Position numbers and translations under genes: made by a program | Assembly (NCBI GenBank): GCA_905182275.1 | Contig: CAJJAU010000072.1 | Location: 1 to 33,062 of the forward strand | Reading direction: 5' to 3' | Source of the DNA: a gamma proteobacterium HTCC2207 | GTDB lineage: Bacteria; Pseudomonadota; Gammaproteobacteria; Pseudomonadales; Porticoccaceae | Length of the DNA: 33,062 nucleotides | Notes under the pieces: model-generated | What the model was told of the DNA's origin: nothing | Seen by the model: the letters and a program-made list of their open reading frames with translations, nothing else | Databases searched by the model: none | In this document: positions 26,116 to 33,062 of the stretch, piece after piece | Position numbering within the stretch: position 1 is the first letter of the stretch | Layout of the letters: each line of letters starts with the position of its first letter

Positions 26116-26191
26116 GGGGCCTTAGCTCAGCTGGGAGAGCGCAACACTGGCAGTGTTGAGGTCAGCGGTTCGATCCCGCTAGGCTCCACCA
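26116..26191 (+). tRNA. tRNA-Ala (anticodon GGC)
   Basis: This is a 76-base cloverleaf. GGGGCCT pairs with AGGCTCC (one G-T pair), the discriminator is A, and CCA is encoded. The D-arm is AGCTCAGCTGGGAGAGC and the T-arm has GGTTCGATCC. The anticodon GGC is at 26149-26151, flanked by the stem CAACA/TGTTG. Confidence 0.98.
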
Positions 26192-26197
26192 AAAATC

Positions 26198-26230
26198 AAT
26201 CCCTCGTACGTAAGTGCGGGGGATTTTTTT
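26198..26230 (+). terminator. Terminator of tRNA-Ala
   Basis: AATCCCTCG pairs with CGGGGGATT (one G-T pair) across a 10-base loop and runs into seven T. Confidence 0.88.
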
Positions 26231-26518
26231 GGCCTGCATTTGATAGAGCTTAACTGAAGTTGCTTAGCTCAATGCAAGTGTCTTATTATCAGCTAATATA
26301 TCGAATTCGGTCTGGATATCTTTGGCGTCAAGAGTAGTAAAAGCTTTAAGGTTGTCGAGTCATTAATGAGTAGAATTTTTACTATTATGTTTTTTATTAA
26401 ACGCTTAAACGTTTGTAGTTTACTGCGCAAAAACAAAGACGTTTTGTTCTGGACAATATAAACCGTAGTTATTATCCTATTTTTTCAAATCCAACCACAA
26501 AATTAAAAGAAGGCTAAT
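26231..26518. other. AT-rich gap upstream of the isochorismatase-DDAH-APC operon
   Basis: No gene is visible on either strand between the tRNA-Ala terminator and the TTG start at 26519. The stretch is markedly AT-rich and includes AAACGCTTAAACGTTT near 26400, an imperfect dyad that could be a regulator site. A TATAAA near 26456 could be a -10, but no good -35 accompanies it. It should hold the promoter of the downstream operon. Confidence 0.5.
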
Positions 26519-27139
26519 TTGATTAATCAATTTTCCAACGATAGCTGTTTGCTGCTCATTGACGTACAGAAGGGTGTTGATGTTTTGTCCCATTGGGGTG
26601 GTAAAACGGGTCGCAGAAATAACCCTGAGGCTGAAAATAATATGCTGGGATTATTGTCTGAGTGGCGACAACGTGGGTTACCAGTTGCCTGGACTTTGCA
26701 TGATTCTCGCGAAGCAGCCTCCCCATTAAAGCTTTCCGAGCCCGGAGGTGAATTGAAACCAGGCTTTGAGATTGCAGCCAGTGATATAGTCATTGAGAAA
26801 GATGTTAATAGTGGTTTTGTTGGGACATCCTTAGAAATTCTGCTGCGCAGGGCGGGTATTCAAAGGTTGGTGGTGGTTGGATTTTTTACTAATTGTTGCG
26901 TTGAAACTACTATTAGAATGTCTGGGAATATGGGCTTTGACACCTACCTTGTACCAGATTGTTGTGCAACAACAAATCGCTTAGGCCCTGATGGTGCAGA
27001 CTATGATCCGGAACTGGTCCATTCCATGGCGGTGGCCAACCTCCATCGCGAATTTTGCACTGCACTTGAAATGAATCAAACGCTGAGTCTTGTTGCAGGG
27101 GATTTAGTAGACGCCGATCGCTGTCAGGGTAACGAATGA
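26519..27139 (+). CDS. Isochorismatase-family cysteine hydrolase
   Basis: The 206-residue protein has the cysteine-hydrolase triad: D15 in CLLLIDVQKG, K94 in VIEKDVNSGF and C127 in GFFTNCCVETTIRMSGNMGF. This family (isochorismatase-like, including nicotinamidase, N-carbamoylsarcosine amidase and related amidases) hydrolyses small amides or carbamoyl groups. The start is TTG, supported by AGAAGG seven bases upstream; no usable ATG lies near. It is first in an apparent operon with a DDAH-like hydrolase (56 bases downstream) and an amino-acid permease. This suggests it acts on a product of guanidino-compound breakdown, though its substrate cannot be read from sequence. Confidence 0.87.
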   Translation: MINQFSNDSCLLLIDVQKGVDVLSHWGGKTGRRNNPEAENNMLGLLSEWRQRGLPVAWTLHDSREAASPLKLSEPGGELKPGFEIAASDIVIEKDVNSGFVGTSLEILLRRAGIQRLVVVGFFTNCCVETTIRMSGNMGFDTYLVPDCCATTNRLGPDGADYDPELVHSMAVANLHREFCTALEMNQTLSLVAGDLVDADRCQGNE

Positions 27140-27195
27140 AAGCCCCTCTGATGGACAGTAAAATTAGCAATTCATTGAATGTTTGAGCCACAATT

Positions 27196-28080
27196 ATGCC
27201 AGTAAAGACTTATGGCGTATCCTCAATGGTCGCACCCTTGCAAAGGGTTGCTCTCCATGCTCCGGGAAATACGTTGCGAAACGCAGATGCTCATCAGTGG
27301 CATTATGGCGATAGTTTTGACCCAAAAGAGTTAGGTAAAGATTACCGAAAATTTGTCTCATATATTGAACGAGCAGGCGTAGAAGTCTTGTGGATGCCAG
27401 AAAATACTGAGTCCGCTGATGCAGTTTTTACCTATGATGCCTCTTTAATGACTCCTCGGGGTGCCATTTTGATGAATCCAGGTAAGATGCTTAGGAAAGG
27501 TGAGTCAGACTTACATCGACTATTTTACCAAGCTATGAATATTCCAGTTATCGGTCAAGTGACGGGTGATGCAACATGTGAAGCCGGTGACACGCTTTGG
27601 TTAGATGATAAGACCTTACTCATCGGGCGTGGATACAGAACCAATGAAGCTGGCATTATTCAGATGCGAAATATGCTCTGCGATCAAGGGATAAATGTTT
27701 TAGCCTTTGACTTACCGTGTTATCAGGGTGAGCAGGCGTGCCTGCATCTGATGTCATTGATTAGTCTGCTGGCGGAGGATTTAGCGTTGGTGCATAAGGT
27801 GCTATTGCCTGTTGCATTAGCACAGCTCTTGATTTCAAGGGGCATCGAATTGCTTGAGGCGCCAACGGATGAGTTCGAGGCCTCTGGCGGATTAAACCTA
27901 AATGTACTTACTCTCGCCCCGCGTCAAGTTGTGGCTATTGATGGATATGACCAAACGTTGTCGCTGATGCACAATGCTGGCTGTAAAATTGATATCTTTA
28001 GTGGTGATTCACTGTGCATACCCTGTGAAGGCGGACCAACCTGTATGACGAGACCGATTTTACGAGGCTCTAATAATTAA
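27196..28080 (+). CDS. Dimethylargininase/arginine deiminase-like hydrolase (amidinotransferase fold)
   Basis: This 294-residue beta/alpha-propeller guanidino-modifying enzyme has a D75-x5-D81 pair in SADAVFTYDASLM, E129/D132 in GDATCEAGDTLWLD, GRGYRTNEAG (144-153), H184 in EQACLHLMSL, and catalytic C283 in CEGGPTCMTRPI. The Cys-His-acid set is that of dimethylarginine dimethylaminohydrolase and arginine deiminase; the single-domain length fits DDAH better than the roughly 400-residue deiminases. The expected reaction is a (methylated) arginine giving citrulline plus an amine or ammonia. It lies between an isochorismatase-like amidase and an APC permease, fitting a catabolic operon. Exact substrate unproven. 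Confidence 0.82.
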   Translation: MPVKTYGVSSMVAPLQRVALHAPGNTLRNADAHQWHYGDSFDPKELGKDYRKFVSYIERAGVEVLWMPENTESADAVFTYDASLMTPRGAILMNPGKMLRKGESDLHRLFYQAMNIPVIGQVTGDATCEAGDTLWLDDKTLLIGRGYRTNEAGIIQMRNMLCDQGINVLAFDLPCYQGEQACLHLMSLISLLAEDLALVHKVLLPVALAQLLISRGIELLEAPTDEFEASGGLNLNVLTLAPRQVVAIDGYDQTLSLMHNAGCKIDIFSGDSLCIPCEGGPTCMTRPILRGSNN

Positions 28081-28148
28081 AAGCTAAAACATTAGGTCTT
28101 TAATAGCCGTTAAACCATAAGAGGATCGAGAGATCTCTGGGAACGCTG

Positions 28149-29432
28149 ATGAGCACAACAACAAAAAAGATGGGGTTCTGGCAATGTTGGGGAATGTCAG
28201 TAGGCGTAATGATTGGCTCGGGTATCTTTTTACTCCCTACGGTACTGGCTCCCTACGGCTGGATCAGTTTGCTGGGTTGGCTGTTGACCTGTTCAGGAAC
28301 GATTGTATTGTCACTGGTATTGGCGCGATTAGCCGGCACTACTGATCATGCAGGTGGTCCTTATGCCTATGTGAAGGAATCTTTCGGTGATCTCGCCGGT
28401 TTCTTAATAGGTTGGGGTTATTGGGTTGGTGTGGTGTTTGGCGTTACCGCTATTGCCGTAGGTTTCGCGGGTTACATGGGGTCGGTGTTTCCTATATTTG
28501 CAGCCAACAGCCTTACTCAAGCATTGGTTGCAGCCGCGGGTATTGGTGTGCTGACCTGGGTAAATGTTAAAGGAGTTTCCGAAGCGGCGACCGTTCAATT
28601 GGTGATGACCATTCTTAAAATCATTCCATTAATTGTGATTATAGGTTTGGGTATTATCTATGGTGATATTGACAACTTTCCCGCTTTCAATCCGCAAGGC
28701 CTTCCTGTCACTGAAGCATTAGCTAGTACCGCATTGTTAACCATGTGGGCCTTTATAGGGATAGAGGCCGCGGTTATTGCAACAGACGATGTAGAGAGCC
28801 CAAAGAAGACGATTCCTATTGCGGTAGTTTCTGCGGCCATTACTGTGTCATGCCTTTATGTGGGTGCGTCGATCGCTATCATGTTTTTGGTGCCTTCCGA
28901 TGTATTGGCACTGTCAGAATCACCCTTTGTCGATGCGGCTTCGCACATGGGTACTGGAGGTGCGCTACTAATCGGTATAGGTGCGTTAATCTCTACCGCA
29001 GGCGCTCTTAACGGCAATATCTTTGTGATGGGTCAGATGGCTATGGCGGTAGCTGCAGATGGTTTAGCACCAGCGGTCATTGCAAAGAAAAATAGGGGCG
29101 GTGCTCCAGCTGGAGTACTTATTGTATCTAGTGTTTTTTCAACGGCTTTACTGGTGCTTAACTTTACTGAAGGATTAGTAGGCGCATTCTCTTTTTTAAT
29201 CTCCATGTCGACCCTTTCAATTTTGGCACCCTATGGATTATCGGCTGTGGCAGAATTCAAACGCTCCTGGCTTAGCGCCAAGGGATGGGCTGGAGTTGCT
29301 CTCTTGTCAGTGATATATACGCTGATAGCAGCCGCAGGTTCTGGCTGGCATGTGTTCTTTTTGGGGCTTGGCTTGTTCTTGCTTGGTATCCCTCTGTACA
29401 AACTCTTTCATCCTGACATTCAGAAACTCTAA
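28149..29432 (+). CDS. APC-family amino-acid permease
   Basis: The 427-residue inner-membrane protein has about 12 helices. It starts with the APC signature GMSVGVMIGSGIFLLPTVLAPYG (helix 1 unwound GSG motif), followed by AGTTDHAGGPYAYVKESFGDLAGFLIGWGYW and MWAFIGIEAAVIATDDVESPKKTIP. This resembles the AdiC/PotE/YjeH branch of basic or polar amino-acid transporters. It is last in the operon with the DDAH-like enzyme, 68 bases downstream, so a guanidino amino acid such as a methylarginine, arginine or citrulline is a reasonable cargo (inference). Confidence 0.88.
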   Translation: MSTTTKKMGFWQCWGMSVGVMIGSGIFLLPTVLAPYGWISLLGWLLTCSGTIVLSLVLARLAGTTDHAGGPYAYVKESFGDLAGFLIGWGYWVGVVFGVTAIAVGFAGYMGSVFPIFAANSLTQALVAAAGIGVLTWVNVKGVSEAATVQLVMTILKIIPLIVIIGLGIIYGDIDNFPAFNPQGLPVTEALASTALLTMWAFIGIEAAVIATDDVESPKKTIPIAVVSAAITVSCLYVGASIAIMFLVPSDVLALSESPFVDAASHMGTGGALLIGIGALISTAGALNGNIFVMGQMAMAVAADGLAPAVIAKKNRGGAPAGVLIVSSVFSTALLVLNFTEGLVGAFSFLISMSTLSILAPYGLSAVAEFKRSWLSAKGWAGVALLSVIYTLIAAAGSGWHVFFLGLGLFLLGIPLYKLFHPDIQKL

Positions 29433-29510
29433 GGACAATCGGTCGAATAAAAGTCCAAAATAGAGGCTTAGTTAGAACAGACTAGCAAGTTCAATGGTTT
29501 GTCTTTCTAG

Positions 29511-29525
29511 GCTGGCAATGCCAGC
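29511..29525. repeat. Small perfect hairpin between convergent genes
   Basis: GCTGGC and GCCAGC flank a three-base loop in the 106-base space between the permease and the PF10118 gene. No T-run follows on either strand, so a terminator role is only possible. Confidence 0.3.
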
Positions 29526-29538
29526 ACCAATAAAAGCC

Positions 29539-30393
29539 TTAGGCTGCAGCCATGGCAGGCTCCAGCTTCTCTTGCCAATACTCTAGCAGCGCTCGGTTGT
29601 CGGTATCCCAAGGATGAAAGTCCTCCCTAAAAAAGTCATTATAGGCCCGTAGGTGCTGGCGTAAAAAGCCATCTTTGAAAAAAAGAAATGTCGATAGGCT
29701 CTTCAATGTGCGCCATTTCCACATCTGTTTATCATGACGCAAGATTTTAAATGTTACATTTAAGAAATCTTTAATCAGGGTCAACATTGTAATACGCATG
29801 ATAGCTTTGCGCATTTTATAACTGCCCCCGGTTTGGTTGTACACATCATATGCAACGGATTTATGCTCTATTTCTTCGAGAGAATGCCACCGCCAAAGAT
29901 CGCCTATAGGCCCGTCAATATTTTTCAATAATCGGCCCTCTAAAAATGACTCTCCAAAACTGGCGGTAAAGTGCTCAACAGCCACTGTGGATGCCAACAT
30001 CATTCGTGGGGTAACACGCGGATTTGATTTACCTTCTTCAATCCTTTGTAAATAGACACCTTCCAGTTTTGTTAGGTCATAGCCACGCTGTTCACAAAGA
30101 ACTTTGTTGTACTTGCGATGCTCACGGCTGTGTATACCTTCTTGTTTATAAAACCCCTTGACCTCTTTAAGTAGCTTCTCATCGGTGATGCGTTTTTCAT
30201 AGGGACGGACAGAATCAATAAAATTCTTCTCACCTGAGGGGAAACTGATACTCATGGCGTTAAAGAGAGCAGTTAAAAAGGGGTCATTGTCTGCCCAGTC
30301 AGTAGCAAGTGATTTTTCTAACTCGAAACTCACGTTTCTAGCGTTAATGGAAATACCCTCGGGCGTTTGAGATGCTGATCTTAATGCGGTCAT
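29539..30393 (-). CDS. PF10118-family predicted metal-dependent hydrolase
   Basis: This 284-residue, mostly helical protein has the His/Glu pattern of the PF10118 family: FKQEG-type segment GFYKQEGIHSREHRKYNKVL, AVEHFTASFGESFLEGRLL, and WRWHSLEEIEHKSVAYDVYN, which together resemble a di-metal four-helix-bundle site. The ATG at 30393 is used; a TTG four codons upstream is possible. The catalysed reaction is unknown. It is divergent from an AraC-type regulator (143 bases between starts), which probably controls it. Confidence 0.8.
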   Translation of the reverse strand: MTALRSASQTPEGISINARNVSFELEKSLATDWADNDPFLTALFNAMSISFPSGEKNFIDSVRPYEKRITDEKLLKEVKGFYKQEGIHSREHRKYNKVLCEQRGYDLTKLEGVYLQRIEEGKSNPRVTPRMMLASTVAVEHFTASFGESFLEGRLLKNIDGPIGDLWRWHSLEEIEHKSVAYDVYNQTGGSYKMRKAIMRITMLTLIKDFLNVTFKILRHDKQMWKWRTLKSLSTFLFFKDGFLRQHLRAYNDFFREDFHPWDTDNRALLEYWQEKLEPAMAAA

Positions 30394-30535
30394 AAATATG
30401 TCCAATTAGTTTGATCTGATTTAATAATAACCAAGTTTATTGAAATTTGGGGGATATATTCATCCTTTAGTGGAGATATTTTCGTTCAATTGTTTTATGG
30501 TCTAGGACTCAAACCACATAATTCGAGCTCGCACC

Positions 30536-31561
30536 ATGCCTGAACGTAAGCCACACGATTTACTCTTACAACAATTGTGTACAATTTTAGAAGAGGATGG
30601 TATTAGCTCAACTCAGCTATTTTCGTTACCCGAGTTGCAGGTGCTGGCGACCGAAGATCACAGGTCATTGGCTCCTACGCATATGCTAAATATATTGGAG
30701 GCAGCGATGGCTCTGTCCAATGATCCTGCTCTGATGATTCGTCTTGGTCAACGAGTAGATATAGCAAGCTTAGGTACCTTTGGCTTTGCGTTAATGAGTT
30801 GCGCTGACTTGCGGGAAGCGCTTAAGCTTTTTCTTCGCTACGGGGACATAGTAGGGCCGGGACCTTCATTTAAAGTGAGTGAACTAGGTACGGGTTTAGC
30901 GCTGCGTATACAGCTGAACTTTGGCAATCCTGTACAACAAAAGCTGATTACTGAATATACATTTTCCCAGATATTATCTATTGCTGAAACTCTCATCAAT
31001 AACGTGGTTAATGAGGGTGAAATGCACTTGAACTATCCTGAGCCAGCGGGTGGAGAGAGGCTCCAGTCGTTAATTTCAGTGCCGATTAAGTTTGGCCAGA
31101 CATTCAGTGAATTGATAATACCGAACAGTTTGATACGTTCACTAATTAGTACGGCTAATCCGGCTGGTCATGTTATTTTCCAAAATCAATGCGAGGAATT
31201 GCTGCGGGGATTAAACAGGGTGGAGAACTTCTCCGCTGCCATACGCCGTATTTTGATTCAAGCGGGCGGGCCATTCCCAACGATTAACCAGGTTGCTGAA
31301 CGGCTGTATGTGAGTGAGAGCACGCTGCGGCGACGGTTGAGAAACGAATCAACAAACTTTCGCGCTATTTGTGATGAAGTTAGGAATGCACTGGCTTGTC
31401 AGTACCTATCGACCACTGGGCTGACCGTTGCCGAGATTGCCAATCTACTGAATTACACCGAGGCTGTGAGCTTCCGTCGTGCTTTTGCTCGCTGGAATCA
31501 AATCACGCCCAGTCAATATAGGTATGAGTCGAAGAGGCTGGATATTTCTCTATCAAATTAA
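30536..31561 (+). CDS. AraC-family transcriptional regulator (Arabinose_bd/OruR-like)
   Basis: The 341-residue regulator has an N-terminal PF12625-like effector domain (about 18-200, with HMLNILEAAMALSNDPALMIRLGQRVDIASLGTFGFALMSC). Its C-terminal double helix-turn-helix AraC domain (about 240-335) contains NQVAERLYVSESTLRRRLRNESTNFRAICDEVR and TGLTVAEIANLLNYTEAVSFRRAFARWNQITPSQYR. It stands divergent from the PF10118 hydrolase gene, the usual arrangement for a local regulator. Its effector is unknown; members of this group respond to amino acids or lipid-like molecules. Confidence 0.92.
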   Translation: MPERKPHDLLLQQLCTILEEDGISSTQLFSLPELQVLATEDHRSLAPTHMLNILEAAMALSNDPALMIRLGQRVDIASLGTFGFALMSCADLREALKLFLRYGDIVGPGPSFKVSELGTGLALRIQLNFGNPVQQKLITEYTFSQILSIAETLINNVVNEGEMHLNYPEPAGGERLQSLISVPIKFGQTFSELIIPNSLIRSLISTANPAGHVIFQNQCEELLRGLNRVENFSAAIRRILIQAGGPFPTINQVAERLYVSESTLRRRLRNESTNFRAICDEVRNALACQYLSTTGLTVAEIANLLNYTEAVSFRRAFARWNQITPSQYRYESKRLDISLSN

Positions 31562-31585
31562 GTGCTGTAATCCATAGCCTGTTAT

Positions 31586-31605
31586 AGAATACGCCACTGT
31601 ATTCT
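31586..31605. promoter_or_regulatory. Inverted repeat upstream of the YeeN-type gene
   Basis: AGAATAC and GTATTCT are perfect 7-base arms with a 6-base spacer, 15 bases before the ATG and overlapping a -10-like TATAGAAT. It could be an operator or an RNA hairpin over the ribosome binding site. Confidence 0.45.
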
Positions 31606-31620
31606 AAATTGGACTGGATC

Positions 31621-32334
31621 ATGGGCAGAGCCTATCAAAATCGTAAAGACTCAATGGCAAAAACATCAGATGCCAAAGCGCGGGTATACAGTAAGTACGC
31701 TCGAGAAATTTACGTTATTGCTAAATCAGGCGGCCTCGATCCTACAGGAAATCTAAGCCTTCGCAGTGTTATCGATCGGGCTAAAAAAGATCAAGTACCT
31801 ACTCACGTTATTGATAAAGCGATTGAAAAAGCCAAGGGTGGCGCGGGGGAGAACTTTGAGTTGGCGCGCTATGAAGGCTATGGGCCAGGCAACTGCATGG
31901 TTATTATTGACTGTCTGACCGACAACGCGAGTCGCACGTTTAATGATGTGCGTTTATGCTTTACCAAAACTAAGACTAAGATAGGCACTCAGGGTTCGGT
32001 CACCCACATGTTTGATCATTTAATGATTTTGAAATTTTCTGGGCAAGATGAAGAAGAGGTTTTGGACATCTTGTTGACCGCCGATGTTGATGTTATTGAT
32101 ATAGAGAACGAAGACGAAATATTGACTGTTTTCGCTCCACACACCGAGTCATTTAAAGCCAAGCAAGCGTTGAGCGAAGCCTTTGGTGAGATTGATTATG
32201 ATGTCGATGAAATTCAGTTTATTGCTCAAAACACTATGGTCTTAACGGGCGATGACATCGACGTTTTCGATACGTTTATAGACATGCTGGATGATCTCGA
32301 TGATGTGCAGAATATTTATCATAATACTGAGTAA
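31621..32334 (+). CDS. yeeN: YebC/PmpR-family protein, YeeN subgroup
   Basis: The 237-residue protein begins [38 protein letters not shown], like E. coli YeeN rather than canonical YebC (which begins MAGHSKW). It continues with [40 protein letters not shown] and the acidic end [15 protein letters not shown]. YebC proteins have been described as transcription regulators and, more recently, as translation factors for proline-rich stretches; what the YeeN subgroup does is less clear. The ATG at 31621 is used rather than a start four codons upstream. Confidence 0.92.
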   Translation: MGRAYQNRKDSMAKTSDAKARVYSKYAREIYVIAKSGGLDPTGNLSLRSVIDRAKKDQVPTHVIDKAIEKAKGGAGENFELARYEGYGPGNCMVIIDCLTDNASRTFNDVRLCFTKTKTKIGTQGSVTHMFDHLMILKFSGQDEEEVLDILLTADVDVIDIENEDEILTVFAPHTESFKAKQALSEAFGEIDYDVDEIQFIAQNTMVLTGDDIDVFDTFIDMLDDLDDVQNIYHNTE

Positions 32335-32446
32335 AGGAAGAAGGTCTTGACGAGGAAAAAGTGTTCGTCGTGATAAACTTTGTGGTTGATTCTGATGTGT
32401 TTGTCAGGGATAACTGAAAAATTACAATTTAAAATGAGGTGTTGAT

Positions 32447-32845
32447 GTGAATGCTACTGTAGTCAAAATTATTGCGGTTATACCGGGGTTACCTTTGTTA
32501 ATGAACGCCATTTTGTTCGTCGTTGATCCGGCAAAAGTAACTGCTGATCTAGGTATGCCGCTTCTGGATGGTCTCGGTCGCAGTACCCAGCTAGCTGACC
32601 TTGGCGCACTGTTTCTTTTTGGCGCCATACTTGTTTTTTATGGTGTTTTGAAATCAGAAGGTTTGTATCTTCGCATAGGATCCCTTTTGTTAGGGTTAAT
32701 TGCGGTACTGAGAGTGGTTGCCTGGGGGGTTAATGGCGCAGAGCTAGCGACGATTTTGATTATCACAGAACTGGTATTGGTGATCTGGTTGCTCGTGGCG
32801 GCGGTATATCTCGACAAGTTAAAACAGGCAGATGGAGTAGAGTAG
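32447..32845 (+). CDS. Small membrane protein, four predicted helices, function unknown
   Basis: The 132-residue protein starts at GTG with GAGGTG upstream. Hydrophobic segments lie at about 6-26, 48-68, 74-92 and 100-121, with a short charged tail (LDKLKQADGVE). I do not recognise a family with confidence; it looks like small DUF-type inner-membrane proteins of gammaproteobacteria. Its stop codon shares a G with the GTG start of the glutaredoxin-like gene, so the two are translationally coupled. Confidence 0.8.
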   Translation: MNATVVKIIAVIPGLPLLMNAILFVVDPAKVTADLGMPLLDGLGRSTQLADLGALFLFGAILVFYGVLKSEGLYLRIGSLLLGLIAVLRVVAWGVNGAELATILIITELVLVIWLLVAAVYLDKLKQADGVE

Positions 32846-33062
32846 TGAAGTTAGTACGTTGGATTTTAGGAAGAATTATTTTGGTACTCGATGCGCTGAC
32901 ATCCCCGAGGCCAGTGGTGCGCGAAGTAATCGCGCAAAAGGCCATTGACGAAGTGACCGCCAATATGTCGCTGTATCAATTCAAGACGTGCCCGTTTTGT
33001 GTGAAAGTTCGACGCGAGCTCAAGCGTCATTCGCTAAATATAGAAGTACGTGATGCTAAAGA
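32845..33062 (+). CDS. Glutaredoxin-like protein with N-terminal anchor (cut by window end)
   Basis: The frame opens at GTG 32845, with GGAG eight bases upstream, and runs off the window after 72 full codons. Residues about 3-18 (LVRWILGRIILVLDAL) are hydrophobic and could anchor the protein to the inner membrane. Residues from about 41 start a thioredoxin fold, MSLYQFKTCPFCVKVRREL, with redox motif C49-P-F-C52, then SLNIEVRDAK. This matches the N-terminal part of glutaredoxin or glutathione-S-transferase-N-domain proteins. The rest is missing. Confidence 0.82.
   Translation, partial: MKLVRWILGRIILVLDALTSPRPVVREVIAQKAIDEVTANMSLYQFKTCPFCVKVRRELKRHSLNIEVRDAK

Noticed and set aside
28129-28138. 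Palindrome AGAGATCTCT before the APC permease
   Set aside because: A short single palindrome inside a probable operon; expected by chance and without other support.

Overview
The window looks like a stretch of chromosome from a free-living, probably marine, gammaproteobacterium of moderate GC content. The evidence is the gene order fmdB-aspS-(x)-ruvC-ruvA-ruvB-ybgC-tolQ-tolR-tolA-tolB-pal-cpoB-queC-tRNA-Lys and the pair gltX-tRNA-Ala. Both closely resemble the Pseudomonas/Cellvibrionales arrangement, and the aspartyl-tRNA synthetase is very Pseudomonas-like. The genus cannot be fixed from sequence reading alone. I saw no insertion sequence, prophage or CRISPR array.

Region 1 (1-7200, minus strand) is the most unusual part. 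Reading along the transcript it holds proS, a DUF1445/YcsI protein (the N-terminal half of D-glutamate cyclase), pxpA, pxpB, and a fused gene that joins 5-oxoprolinase subunit C (pxpC) to the C-terminal half of D-glutamate cyclase (DUF4392). After a 302-base gap come a D-amino-acid transaminase and the start of a probable alanine racemase. Together these would connect D-alanine, D-glutamate, 5-oxoproline and glutamate. The spacer between the DUF1445 gene and pxpA carries a decayed partial copy of the pxpA 5' end.

Region 2 (7200-11210) holds a HIT-family protein, an HU-like DNA-binding protein with an N-terminal extension, fmdB-aspS, and a low-complexity protein. That protein has an acidic repeat block and a basic histone-H1-like tail. 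It sits where yebC is usually found and ends at a strong terminator.

Region 3 (11270-19520) is the housekeeping block: ruvCAB for Holliday-junction resolution, the complete tol-pal envelope system with ybgC and cpoB, queC for queuosine, and tRNA-Lys(UUU).

Region 4 (19660-26230) has an MFS exporter, a secreted beta-propeller/CehA-type metallohydrolase (minus strand), glyoxalase II, gltX, and tRNA-Ala(GGC) with a clear promoter and terminator.

Region 5 (26519-33062) is accessory. It has a three-gene operon (isochorismatase-like hydrolase, DDAH/arginine-deiminase-like hydrolase, APC amino-acid permease) suggesting use of a guanidino or methylated arginine compound. It also has a divergent pair (PF10118 metal-dependent hydrolase and AraC-type regulator), a YeeN-type YebC protein, a small membrane protein, and the start of a membrane-anchored glutaredoxin-like protein cut by the window end.
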